Below, piece by piece: positions 1-8,676 of a DNA stretch of 64,000 nt. The stretch covers positions 1 to 64,000 of the forward strand of contig NZ_JBJHDO010000009.1 of the NCBI RefSeq assembly GCF_050958605.1, given 5' to 3'. Under the pieces are notes generated by a model. It was not told where the DNA came from and did no database searches. It saw only the letters and a list, made by a program, of their open reading frames with translations. The stretch comes from G016756615 sp050958605 (GTDB taxonomy: Bacteria > Pseudomonadota > Alphaproteobacteria > Rhizobiales > Rhizobiaceae). The translations under genes were made by a program, and so were the position numbers. The first letter of the stretch is position 1. Each line of letters begins with the position of its first letter.

Positions 1-42
1 GCCAAATTGTCAAATAAGTCCCCAGCCTTAGCCAAGCCAGCG

Positions 43-309
43 CTACCCGAAACGCTCGCGGGCTCTGTCGCGAGCCTTCATCGCCTCCACCTCCCGGTCC
101 CGCGGAGGACTTGCCGTCTCCAACGCGGTGAGCAACCGGTGCGCCGTTGTCGCGATCTCATCTACGGCACGGTTGAAGGCGGTCTCATTGGCTTTTGACG
201 GCCGGTTGAAGCCGGAGAGCTTGCGCACGAATTGCAGCGCAGCGTCGCGGATTTCATCTTCCGTGGCGGGCGGCTCGAAGTTGAAGAGCGTTCGAATGTT
301 CCGGCACAT
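43..309 (-). CDS. DUF2277 family protein
   Basis: Small protein of 88 residues of the DUF2277 family, recognised from its opening MCRNIRTLFNFEPPAT and the conserved RDAALQFVRKLSG stretch. The family is widespread in bacteria and has no assigned reaction. An upstream in-frame ATG at 363 would add 18 residues, but the MCRNI start is where the family begins and it has a CAGGAG ribosome site seven bases before the ATG. The C-terminal half is a basic, probably helical region. It stands alone, in the same direction as the GMC oxidoreductase that follows, with about 70 bp between them. Confidence 0.85.
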   Translation of the reverse strand: MCRNIRTLFNFEPPATEDEIRDAALQFVRKLSGFNRPSKANETAFNRAVDEIATTAHRLLTALETASPPRDREVEAMKARDRARERFG

Positions 310-381
310 GGGAAACTCCTGGTCACGTCGGGCTCTCGCATGACTATAGGCAATGTGGGACACATTGCCGACCCCCTCTCC

Positions 382-2004
382 CTACCTTCGATTCTCCTCC
401 AGGATCATCGCCGCGCCCTTTTCGGCGATCATGATGGTCGGCGAGTTTGTATTGCCCGACGTGATGGCCGGCATCACCGAGGCGTCGACCACGCGCAGGC
501 CGTCGATGCCGCGCACGCGCAGCCTCTCGTCGAGCACGGCGTTCTGGTCGTTCGCCGCGCCCATACGTGCCGTGCCGACCGGATGAAAGATGGTGGTGCC
601 GAGATCACCGGCGGCGACAAGCATGTCCTCGTCCGAAATCACATGGGCGCCCGGGCGATATTCTTCCGGCTTGAAGGGTGCCAACGCCTGTTGCGAAACG
701 ATGCGGCGCGCCCATTTGAGCGAATCGACCGCCACGCGTCTGTCCGTATCGGTCGACAGATAGTTCGGCCGGATGTCGGGGCAGGTCGCCGCGTCCGGCG
801 TGGCTATGTGGATGCTGCCTCGGCTGGTCGGCCTCAAATTGCAGACGCTTGCCGTGAAGGCCGGAAAGGGGTGGAGACCGGCGCCCCAATTGTCGAGCGA
901 AAGCGGCTGGAAATGGAACTCCAGATTGGCCGTCTCATATTCGGGTGATGAGCGCACGAAGGCGCCCACCTGCGACGGCGCCATGGTGAGCGGCCCGCGC
1001 CGGCGAAAAGCATAGTCGAGCCCCATGAGCCCGCGCCGGAAAAGATTGGCGTAGGTGTCGTTCAGCGTGCGGATGCCGGACACTTTGTAGATCGGCCTGA
1101 TCTGAAGATGATCCTGCAGATTTTCCCCGACGCCCGGTGCCTCGACCACCGGGGCGATACCGAGCTTTTGCAGCAGCTCCGGGTTGCCGATGCCGGAGCG
1201 TTCGAGGATGCCTGGCGAAGCGACGGCTCCCGCGGCGAGGATGATCTCGCCCCGCGCGACGGCTTTCATAGGCTGCCCGTCCCTCTGATAGACCACGGCG
1301 CACACGCGCCCGTCGGCGCACTCGACCCGGTCGACCAGCGCGCCGGTCTCCACCTTCAGGTTCGGCCGGCCCAGCGCGGGCTTGAGGAAGCCTCGCGCCG
1401 CGCTCCAGCGTCGGCCGCGCCGCTGGTTGACCTGGAAATAGGACGAACCGGAATTGTCGCCGGTATTGAAGTCGTCGACCTTGGCGATCCCGGCCTGTTC
1501 GGCGGCGTCGCGGATGCGGTCGAGGACCGGCCAGTGGATCCGCGGATGTTCGACCCGCCATTCGCCGCCCGAGCGATGCAGCGCGTTCGGTGGGTTCTCG
1601 TGGTCCTCGTGCTTGAGGAAGAACGGCAGCACGTCGTCCCAGCCCCAGCCCGTCAGGCCTTGCTGGCGCCAATTGTCGTAGTCCCGCGCCTGGCCGCGCA
1701 TATAGATCATGGCGTTGATCGCAGAGGAGCCGCCGAGCACCTTGCCGCGCGGATAGGCAAGCCGGCGCCCGTTGAGGCCTGATTCGGCGGCGGTCATGAA
1801 CATCCAGTCCGAGCGTGGATTGCCGATGGCGAAGAGATAGCCGACCGGTATGTGGAACCAGATCCAATTGTCCTTGCCGCCGCCTTCCAGCAACAGGACC
1901 CGATTGCGCGGATCGGCCGAGAGCCGGTTGGCGAGCACGCAGCCGGCCGAGCCCGCCCCGGCAATGATGTAGTCGAATTCTTCGCCTGCCGCGGTTCCCG
2001 CCAA
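382..2004 (-). CDS. GMC family FAD-dependent oxidoreductase (choline/alcohol dehydrogenase type)
   Basis: About 540-residue flavoprotein of the glucose-methanol-choline family, which oxidises alcohols with FAD. The dinucleotide-binding motif GAGSAGCVLANRLS lies at the N terminus, followed by GGSSAINAMIYMRG (GMC signature) and, near the C terminus, the active-site segments HPVGTARMG and SGNTNSPTIMIAEK. The frame stays open upstream to 2115, but I place the start at a TTG (2004): it has GAGGAGGAG six bases upstream and gives a family-like N terminus. The ATG at 2115 adds 37 low-complexity residues. Substrate cannot be read from sequence; choline dehydrogenase itself is only one of many members. 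No partner aldehyde dehydrogenase is adjacent. Confidence 0.88.
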   Translation of the reverse strand: MAGTAAGEEFDYIIAGAGSAGCVLANRLSADPRNRVLLLEGGGKDNWIWFHIPVGYLFAIGNPRSDWMFMTAAESGLNGRRLAYPRGKVLGGSSAINAMIYMRGQARDYDNWRQQGLTGWGWDDVLPFFLKHEDHENPPNALHRSGGEWRVEHPRIHWPVLDRIRDAAEQAGIAKVDDFNTGDNSGSSYFQVNQRRGRRWSAARGFLKPALGRPNLKVETGALVDRVECADGRVCAVVYQRDGQPMKAVARGEIILAAGAVASPGILERSGIGNPELLQKLGIAPVVEAPGVGENLQDHLQIRPIYKVSGIRTLNDTYANLFRRGLMGLDYAFRRRGPLTMAPSQVGAFVRSSPEYETANLEFHFQPLSLDNWGAGLHPFPAFTASVCNLRPTSRGSIHIATPDAATCPDIRPNYLSTDTDRRVAVDSLKWARRIVSQQALAPFKPEEYRPGAHVISDEDMLVAAGDLGTTIFHPVGTARMGAANDQNAVLDERLRVRGIDGLRVVDASVMPAITSGNTNSPTIMIAEKGAAMILEENRR

Positions 2005-2244
2005 GATGCTCTCCTCCTCGGATGCCGCCGCTTCTACGCGTCGGCCTCGGTCGAGCGCACCATATGCACCGGAGGGCGGTTGTGTGAAGTGGCTGATCCT
2101 CTCGGGGAGCCGCATCGAGGCCTGACGGAAACGCCGATCAGCGATCGCATATTGCCGGCGGGTCGCTTTCGAAGAAATCTACACCAGGATCTGGGCCGAG
2201 CTTCTGAGACAGCTGGAAGGTCGTCGTTCGAAATCGGGCGGCGA

Positions 2245-2299
2245 CCGTTCTGGGTGTTGGCCAGAACGTCGGAGTGGACCGGGCGTGACGCGCCCGGTC
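2245..2299 (-). terminator. Two tandem hairpins downstream of rpsU
   Basis: Just after the rpsU stop there is a perfect 9-bp stem (GACCGGGCG / CGCCCGGTC, 5-nt loop, 2277-2299). An 8-bp stem follows (CGTTCTGG / CCAGAACG, 2245-2268). There is no clear T-run, so termination is inferred from position and stem strength only. Confidence 0.5.
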
Positions 2300-2309
2300 G
2301 CGGAGAAGA

Positions 2310-2564
2310 TCAGGCTCTGGCGGCCGGCCTGCCGGCAGGGGCCTTGCGCTTCGGTGCCGGCAGAAGGCCCTCGCGCTGGGCCTGCTTGCGCGCCAGTTTT
2401 CTGGCACGGCGCACGGCTTCCGATTTCTCGCGGGCGCGCTTCTCGGAAGGCTTCTCATAGGCGCGGCGCGCCTTCATCTCCCGGAAAACACCTTCCCGCT
2501 GCATCTTCTTCTTGAGAACGCGAAGCGCTTGGTCGACATTGTTGTCTCTTACGAGAACTTGCAT
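2310..2564 (-). CDS. rpsU: 30S ribosomal protein S21
   Basis: 84 residues, starting MQVLVRDNNVDQALRVLKKK, the conserved start of bS21, with FREMKARRAYEKPSEKRARE following. The C terminus is the lysine/arginine/alanine-rich tail typical of alphaproteobacterial S21 (lengths around 75-90). S21 binds the 30S platform near the 3' end of 16S rRNA and helps initiation. The gene is monocistronic here, with two hairpins downstream and a long A/T-richer leader upstream. Confidence 0.96.
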   Translation of the reverse strand: MQVLVRDNNVDQALRVLKKKMQREGVFREMKARRAYEKPSEKRAREKSEAVRRARKLARKQAQREGLLPAPKRKAPAGRPAARA

Positions 2565-3054
2565 TTTTTCTCCTGTCGTTATCGCTTTGCGCCGCCATCG
2601 GCGGCATTCGATCGCCGCAAAAAACGGCGGTTGCGACGCCTGTCGCTTTCAAATCAATCGAAAAATTTGGGTAAGGTGGATGTCTCTCACGAAGGGAGAG
2701 CCAAATCAGCCAAATGTACGATCGCGCTTGCGTTACCAGACAAATGCGTCCCAATTGAGGCCTAGCAATGCTGAAAAGATTCCAGGAGCCGCTGCCGCTG
2801 TGGATGGCAGAATGTGTCGCTGTTTTCAGGCTTTTGGCTCCATAGGGAGGGCCTCGGTTAAATCCATTTGCGCGATCTGCGATCGCAATCTGCCGAGGGC
2901 TTGTCGATGCCGGGCGCATTCTTCTCGGCGGGAGGCTTCCTCGATGCCACCGCGGTCCGAAATGGTGCTACCGGGCCGGGACCCGCATTGCACCCTGGCT
3001 GTCCGGTCGTGCATGCTACGTCCCTGAGCATTGTTCCGGATCGTCAGTCGCAAC
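2565..3054. other. Intergenic region between rpsU and the MOSC fusion gene
   Basis: About 490 bp of divergent upstream DNA that must hold the promoters of rpsU and of the MOSC fusion gene. The half next to rpsU is visibly richer in A/T. Frames open across the right half on both strands show no recognisable protein. I see no RNA gene. Confidence 0.5.
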
Positions 3055-5010
3055 ATGTCGGAAGCCACTTTTCGCCTGAAGAGCCTCCATGTCTACCCGC
3101 TGAAGTCGGGGGCCGGGCTCGCTGTCGAAACGGCTCGGCTGGAGCCCGAAGGCCTGGCCGGCGACCGGCGCATGATGGTCGTCGATGCCAGCGGTACCTG
3201 CCTCACCGCGCGCGCGGCGCCAAGGCTCATGCAGGTCCGCGCGCATCGCGACGGCGACGAGGTCGTGCTCGCGGCCCCCGGCATGGCTGCCCTGGTCTTC
3301 GCTCGGAGCGACCTCGAGCGGACGAACAACGTCACTATCTGGGGCGATCACGTGGTTGCGCTGGACGCGGGCGACGCGGTCGCCGCATGGCTGTCCGCGT
3401 TCCTGGACCGGCCATGCCGTCTCGTGGTGAAGGGGCGCGAGACGCATCGGCCGCTCGGCCTGGCGCCCGGTGGGACGGTCAGCTTCGCCGATACAGCTCC
3501 GTTGCTTATGACCAATGTCGCTTCGCTCGCCGATCTCAACCGGTTCCTCGACGACGAGGTCGAGATGGCGCGGTTCCGGCCGAATGTCGTCGTCTCAGGC
3601 CCGCAGGCGTATGACGAGGACGGCTGGGGACAGGTGCGCATCGGAGAGGTCGAATTCGAGGTTGCGGGAGGGTGCGATCGCTGCGTGATGACAACGCTCG
3701 ATCCGCGCAGCGGCGAGGCACGGCCCGACCACGAACCGCTTGCCACGCTCGGCCGTCAGCGACGAGGCCCGGATGGCAAGGCTTATTTCGGCCAGTATTT
3801 GATTCCCCGCACGCTGGGCCGGCTCGTAGTGGGCGACGCCATCGAAGTCCTGTCGCGCAAGCCGGCCATGTCAGTCGCCCCCGGCACGGCCTCGCCCGTG
3901 ACGCGTCTTCCCTCGACGGCAGGTTCAGCCGCCCAAGGCGGAAGCCGCGAGCGGCAACTCCGCTGCGTGGCAGTCATCGACGAGACGCATGATTTCCGTA
4001 CCTTTCGTTTCGCTGTGGAGCCGTTCGTCGATTACAAGCCCGGTCAGTTCATCACGTTGCTTCTCGATATCGACGGCCGCGTCGTGCGCCGCAATTACAC
4101 GATCTCGTCGTCTCCTTCACGTCCGCACCATGTCTCCGTGACGGTGAAGCGACTCCGAGGCGGGCATGTGTCGAACTGGCTGCACGATACGCTGAAGGTG
4201 GGCGACACCATCCGCTCCCTCGGAACCAACGGGCGGTTCCATCTTGCCGCGGCCCGAGGAGCCGATCGTCTGCTGATGCTGTCGGCCGGCAGCGGGATCA
4301 CGCCGATGATGTCGATGCTTCGTTTCGTGGCCGACACCGACCTGCCAGTGGATATCGTCTTCCATCACAGCGTGCGTACCGAGCGCGATGTTTCCTTCAT
4401 CGAGGAGTTGCGGCTTCTGCGTCGGCAGATGGGGTCCCGGCTGCAGATGTCCTGGAACCTTACGGGATGCGACGCGAAGGCTGCTGCGGCTTTCGCGTCC
4501 GCCACCACCGGAGACGATGCGCCCAGGGTTTTCACGGGAAGGCTCGACGCCGACATGTTGCGGATCGCCTGCCCGGATCTTGCTGATCGCGCGGTGTTTT
4601 GCTGCGGGCCGGACGGCTTTCGCGGCAAGGCGCGGGAGATTTTGGAGGCGTGGCAGCCCGCGCCGAAGCACGCCTTTCTCGAAGAGACTTTCGGACCAGA
4701 CCGGTCGGCCGAGCCCTTGCCGGAAATCGGCGCCTACAGCGTAATCTTTCGCAAGAGCAACAAGCAGGTTTCCGGCGAAGGCACGGTGACGGTTCTGGAG
4801 CTTGCGCGCCAGGTGGGCCTCGCGCTGCCGGCCGATTGCGAGGCGGGCATCTGCGGCACCTGCCGGTGCAGGCTGGTTTCGGGCGATTGGCGCATCGCTT
4901 CGAACTCCGCCGATCGCGGCCGGACAGTGCTGTCGGAGGAGGAAGAACGGGAGGGCTATATCCTCGCTTGTTCCACCAACCCCATCGGCGATGTCGTCGT
5001 CGATTTGTAG
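3055..5010 (+). CDS. MOSC domain fused to ferredoxin reductase and 2Fe-2S ferredoxin
   Basis: 651-residue fusion. Residues about 1-270 are a YcbX-like MOSC module (N-terminal beta barrel, LKSLHVYPLKSGAG, then RPNVVVSG and the molybdenum-ligand type cysteine in GGCDRCVMTTLDP). About 300-540 is a ferredoxin-NADP reductase fold with FAD motif RRNYTISSSPS and nucleotide motif SAGSGITPMMSML. The last 85 residues are a plant-type 2Fe-2S ferredoxin (CEAGICGTCRCRL plus a distal C in ACSTNP). MOSC proteins such as YcbX reduce N-hydroxylated bases and need an electron donor; here the donor chain is built in. An in-frame ATG 24 bases upstream is possible, but MSEATF fits the family start better. It lies 40 bp before a serine hydrolase. 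Confidence 0.9.
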   Translation: MSEATFRLKSLHVYPLKSGAGLAVETARLEPEGLAGDRRMMVVDASGTCLTARAAPRLMQVRAHRDGDEVVLAAPGMAALVFARSDLERTNNVTIWGDHVVALDAGDAVAAWLSAFLDRPCRLVVKGRETHRPLGLAPGGTVSFADTAPLLMTNVASLADLNRFLDDEVEMARFRPNVVVSGPQAYDEDGWGQVRIGEVEFEVAGGCDRCVMTTLDPRSGEARPDHEPLATLGRQRRGPDGKAYFGQYLIPRTLGRLVVGDAIEVLSRKPAMSVAPGTASPVTRLPSTAGSAAQGGSRERQLRCVAVIDETHDFRTFRFAVEPFVDYKPGQFITLLLDIDGRVVRRNYTISSSPSRPHHVSVTVKRLRGGHVSNWLHDTLKVGDTIRSLGTNGRFHLAAARGADRLLMLSAGSGITPMMSMLRFVADTDLPVDIVFHHSVRTERDVSFIEELRLLRRQMGSRLQMSWNLTGCDAKAAAAFASATTGDDAPRVFTGRLDADMLRIACPDLADRAVFCCGPDGFRGKAREILEAWQPAPKHAFLEETFGPDRSAEPLPEIGAYSVIFRKSNKQVSGEGTVTVLELARQVGLALPADCEAGICGTCRCRLVSGDWRIASNSADRGRTVLSEEEEREGYILACSTNPIGDVVVDL

Positions 5011-5050
5011 TCCGAGCCATTCTCGTTCCATCAGAAGCAGGAAGCCGACA

Positions 5051-6199
5051 ATGATCAATGCCATTTCCATGCGTGCTGAAATCAACCTGGCGAACTGGCG
5101 GACGCGACCCTATTCCGGCTGGTCGTTCCAGAACGCGAGGGAACTCGTGCCTTCCGCCGTGATCCCGGGCAAGCGCATTGCCGAGGAGCCGGCACCAGGG
5201 CTTGGCGCGCTTGGCGATCTGGTCGTCCACGACAATGCCGGGAAGGTGCGCAAGCTCACGGAATTCCTGGCCGAGAACAGCACCGATGCTTTTGTGGTGA
5301 TGCGGAGCGGCAAGATCGTGGGAGAATGGTTCGGCGCGGAATGCGACCCGGCAAAGCCCCATATGGTCTTCTCGATCTCCAAATCCATGACCGGCCTCCT
5401 CGCCGGCATCCTGGTCGGCCAGGGCGCGCTGTCGCTCGACGATGTCGCGGCGAAATACGTGCCCGAAGCGGCGGCCTCGGCTTACGGCGACGCGTCGATC
5501 CGCGACCTGCTCAACATGCAGGTCAGCCTCGACTTCGAGGAATCCTATCTGGACAAGACCGGCGCGTTCGACCGTTACCGGCGCGCCATGTTGTGGAATC
5601 CGGAACGGGCAGACGAGCCGACTCCGGACCTCAAGACCTTCCTCTGCAACCTGCCCAAAGCGTCGCATCCTCATGGCACGAGGCATGCGTACCGCTCGCC
5701 CAATGTCGACATGGCGGCACTGGTGCTGGAACGCGCGGCCGGCGAACGTTACGCCGATCTGATGAGCCGGCTGCTCTGGATTCCGATGGGCGCCCACAGC
5801 GATGCCGAGATCACCGTCGATCGGATGGGCAATCCGCGTGCCTCGGGCGGCATCTCCATGACCGCGCGCGACCTGGCCCGGGTCGGGGAACTGGTACGCA
5901 CCGGCGGCAACGGCATCGTGCCGTCTGACTGGATCACCGACATCTGGTCCGGTGGCGACCGCGAGATCTGGGCGGCGGGCGACCAGGGCTATGCCTATCC
6001 GGGCGGCAGCTATCGCTACTACTGGTATGATACGGGCACGGGTGCGCTGGCCGGCCTCGGCATTCACGGGCAGTGGCTGTGGATCGACCCCGCCACCGAG
6101 ACGGTAATTGTCCGGCAATCGTCGGAGAACGACCCGATCAACGACGAGATGGATCAGACCGTCATCAAGGTCATGAAGGCGGTCGCGGCCTTTTCATGA
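5051..6199 (+). CDS. Serine hydrolase, beta-lactamase/class C family
   Basis: 382 residues of the beta-lactamase-related serine hydrolase family (esterases, D-amino peptidases, 6-aminohexanoate-dimer hydrolase type). The catalytic SxxK is in FSISKSMTG; the Y of YRSPNVD is the likely second active-site residue. There is no signal peptide, so it is probably cytoplasmic. The frame is open far upstream, inside the previous gene, but the ATG at 5051 has AGGAAG close by and gives MINAISMRAEINLANW. It follows the MOSC fusion by 40 bp in the same direction, suggesting co-transcription; a functional link is not obvious. Confidence 0.87.
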   Translation: MINAISMRAEINLANWRTRPYSGWSFQNARELVPSAVIPGKRIAEEPAPGLGALGDLVVHDNAGKVRKLTEFLAENSTDAFVVMRSGKIVGEWFGAECDPAKPHMVFSISKSMTGLLAGILVGQGALSLDDVAAKYVPEAAASAYGDASIRDLLNMQVSLDFEESYLDKTGAFDRYRRAMLWNPERADEPTPDLKTFLCNLPKASHPHGTRHAYRSPNVDMAALVLERAAGERYADLMSRLLWIPMGAHSDAEITVDRMGNPRASGGISMTARDLARVGELVRTGGNGIVPSDWITDIWSGGDREIWAAGDQGYAYPGGSYRYYWYDTGTGALAGLGIHGQWLWIDPATETVIVRQSSENDPINDEMDQTVIKVMKAVAAFS

Positions 6200-6215
6200 C
6201 GTCGCGCCTGCGGCC

Positions 6216-6249
6216 AAGCCTTCGCTTTCTTTCCCCGGGGCGAAGGCTT
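6216..6249 (+). terminator. Hairpin after the serine hydrolase gene
   Basis: Perfect 10-bp stem AAGCCTTCGC / GCGAAGGCTT with a 14-nt loop, 16 bases after the stop codon. No T-run follows. Likely end of the MOSC-hydrolase transcript. Confidence 0.5.
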
Positions 6250-6467
6250 CGATCATGCTCTACCGCGTTTTCCTGGAATGCGCGTGCTGCATGAGATGCG
6301 AGGCGCCGTCGCGTATGTCGCGAACGATGGCGGCTCGCGCCTTCGGGCCGAACGGTTGCAGGCTCGACGAGATCCATTTGCCGCCTTTGCACCCAGAAAT
6401 GAGGCAAGGTTATTGACTTGTTCTCCGTTCCCAGGACATCCGGCCCCCACAGCCGAAAGGACCGTCG

Positions 6468-7451
6468 ATGCGGCGAAAGCTGAAACCTGTTTTGCTACTG
6501 GCGCTCGCCTTTGGGCTTTTCGTCTATTTCGCCAATTCCAACCTCTTCGTGGCAGGCGAGCATGGCGACCCAATACTGCTCGCTCATCGCGGCGTGGCCC
6601 AGCGGTTCGATGCCGCGTCGATGGACGGCGAGGCGTGTTCGGCCTCCCGCATCGCGCCGCCCACCCATGACTATCTCGAGAACACGATCCGCTCGATGCG
6701 CGCTGCCTTCGCGGCCGGCGCCGACCTCGTCGAATTCGATGTCCATCCGACAACCGACGGGCAATTCGCGGTCTTCCACGACTGGACGCTGGACTGCCGC
6801 ACGGATGGTCATGGCGTCACGCGCGAGCACAGCATGACGGATCTCCGGGCGCTCGACATCGGGTACGGCTATACGGCGGATGGCGGCAAGACGTTTCCAT
6901 TCCGCGAAAAGGGGCGCGGCCTGATGCCGACCCTGGACGAGGTGCTCGCGACCTTCCCCGACCGTCGTTTCCTGATCAACGTGAAAAGCAACGACGCGAA
7001 CGAAGGAACGAAGCTTGCTGCCGTGCTTGCGCGGTTCCCGCCCGAGCGACGCGTGCTTCTCGTGCCCTACGGCGGAGATCGCCCGATCGATGAAATCCGA
7101 CGCCTGCTGCCCGATATGAAGATCGTCTCGCGCGGCTCACTCAAGGCGTGCCTGCTTCGGTATGTCGGCTATGGCTGGACGGGCCTCGTCCCGAAAGCTT
7201 GCAGGAACCTCGTATTGCTGGTTCCGACGAATGTCGCGCCCTGGCTTTGGGGATGGCCGGATCGGTTCCTGGCCCGCATGAGATCTGCCGATAGCGAAGT
7301 GTTCGTTGTCGCGCCGTGGAGCGGCGGCGCAACGGCCGGCATCGACACCCCGGAGGAATTGGGGAGCTTGCCAGAAGGTTACTCGGGAGGCATCTGGACG
7401 AACGCGATCGAGGTAATCGGTCCGATGGTGAAGGATGAGGTCGGCGGGTAA
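6468..7451 (+). CDS. Membrane-anchored glycerophosphodiester phosphodiesterase family protein
   Basis: 327 residues of the GDPD family, which cleaves glycerophosphodiesters to glycerol-3-phosphate and an alcohol in a metal-dependent TIM barrel. Visible motifs are LLAHRGV (catalytic HR), ENTIRSM, the acidic pair in LVEFDVHPTTDG and VFHDWTLD (second catalytic H). An N-terminal hydrophobic segment (LLLALAFGLFVYFA) after MRRK suggests export with a membrane anchor, so it probably acts on periplasmic substrates. An insertion of about 25 residues between HRG and ENT, containing a cysteine, is longer than in UgpQ. It has its own upstream region and converges with the next serine hydrolase. Confidence 0.88.
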   Translation: MRRKLKPVLLLALAFGLFVYFANSNLFVAGEHGDPILLAHRGVAQRFDAASMDGEACSASRIAPPTHDYLENTIRSMRAAFAAGADLVEFDVHPTTDGQFAVFHDWTLDCRTDGHGVTREHSMTDLRALDIGYGYTADGGKTFPFREKGRGLMPTLDEVLATFPDRRFLINVKSNDANEGTKLAAVLARFPPERRVLLVPYGGDRPIDEIRRLLPDMKIVSRGSLKACLLRYVGYGWTGLVPKACRNLVLLVPTNVAPWLWGWPDRFLARMRSADSEVFVVAPWSGGATAGIDTPEELGSLPEGYSGGIWTNAIEVIGPMVKDEVGG

Positions 7452-7479
7452 ATCTTGCCCAAATGAACTTCAGCAGGCG

Positions 7480-8517
7480 TTAATTCTGGGCTTGGAAGGC
7501 GACCTGGGTGGCGATGATCGCGGCCAGCAGATCGTGCAAGGCGTCGCGGTAGCCGTTGCGGGCGGAGGGATTGTCCTCGTCCGAGGTCATGACGACGGTG
7601 AGGCCGATCGCCGGTGCGATATAGAGCATCTGTCCGCCGTAGCCCCAGGCATATTTCACGTCCTGTCCTGCGATATTGCGCAGGAACCAGCCATAACCGT
7701 AGCCGTCGCCATTGAACTGGGACGTCGTCCGCTGCTGCCAGGACGCGGCGATCCATTCGGGCGAAAGCAGTTGCTTGCCATCCGGCATCCTGCCGTTGTT
7801 GCGGTAGAGCTCGCCGAAAGCCAGCAGGGATCTGGCGCTCATCGCCATCTGGTTTCCGCCGAGATAGATGCCCTGTGGGTCCCGCTCCCAGCCGCCGATG
7901 GCGAAATTGGGCAGAGGGCCCAGCCATTCCCGTGCAAGCTCACGGGTCGAGCGGCCGCTGCGCCGCGTCAGGATCGCCGACAGGAGGTGTGTCGAGCCGG
8001 TGGAGTAGAGCATCCGACCGCCGGGTTCGTCGACGAAGGGCTGGGCGAGGGCGGCACGCACCCAATTGTTGCTTGCCACCCACCGACCATAATTCGGCCC
8101 GGAGGTGCGATCGAGCCCGGCCTGCATGGAGAGCAGGTTTCCGATGGTGATGTCCTGGAGCCGGGGATCGGCCTCGGGAGGGAGATCGGCCCGAAGCAGC
8201 GGCGCGATCCTCTGGTCCGGTCCCTCGAGCAGCCCCTTCTCGATGGCGATCCCGACCAGCGCTGACATCACCGTCTTCGATGCGGACTTGATGTTGGTCG
8301 GCGTCGTCACCTTGTTGTCGCGATAACCTCGCTCGGCAAGCACGACGCCGTCGCGGGCAACCAGCACAGTTTTCAGCGCGCCGAGCTCCCCTGCTCTGTC
8401 GAGAACTTGCGGCAATGTCGGTTGCGGCGCCGCGGGCGGGGCGGTGATGTCCTGGGCACGTGCCGCGAGCGGCAGCACAAAGAGCGATATCAGGGAAAGA
8501 AAGATACGTCGGTTCAT
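7480..8517 (-). CDS. Exported serine hydrolase, beta-lactamase family
   Basis: 345 residues with a cleavable signal peptide (MNRRIFLSLISLFVLPLAARA) and the SxxK catalytic motif in SASKTVMSALVG. The downstream Y in RMLYSTGSTHLLS fits the YxN-like position. Same superfamily as the protein at 5051-6199 but clearly a distant relative, and this one is periplasmic. Substrate unknown; members include esterases and peptidoglycan-active peptidases. It converges with the GDPD gene (28 bp apart) and diverges from the isomerase at 8677, sharing a 160-bp promoter region. Confidence 0.88.
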   Translation of the reverse strand: MNRRIFLSLISLFVLPLAARAQDITAPPAAPQPTLPQVLDRAGELGALKTVLVARDGVVLAERGYRDNKVTTPTNIKSASKTVMSALVGIAIEKGLLEGPDQRIAPLLRADLPPEADPRLQDITIGNLLSMQAGLDRTSGPNYGRWVASNNWVRAALAQPFVDEPGGRMLYSTGSTHLLSAILTRRSGRSTRELAREWLGPLPNFAIGGWERDPQGIYLGGNQMAMSARSLLAFGELYRNNGRMPDGKQLLSPEWIAASWQQRTTSQFNGDGYGYGWFLRNIAGQDVKYAWGYGGQMLYIAPAIGLTVVMTSDEDNPSARNGYRDALHDLLAAIIATQVAFQAQN

Positions 8518-8676
8518 GATGCCGAGCTAACGCATCGACGCGGCAGAATCGTGAATCGTCTGCCGAACCGGAAGCAACTCACGGTGATTTGACCCATTTC
8601 CACACAATCGCTGCCGATGGATGACGGCGGCGACGGATTGTGACATCCATGGCGGCCGGTCGCCGGGGAGAGCCTG

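Noticed and set aside
2868..3614. 248-codon plus-strand frame at the MOSC start
   Set aside because: Overlaps the MOSC N-terminal domain in another frame; no conserved features.
4532..6118. 528-codon open frame on the minus strand across the MOSC fusion and serine hydrolase genes
   Set aside because: Antisense to two genes with clear catalytic motifs. No domain, low-complexity Arg/Ala/Gly composition; a GC-rich shadow frame.
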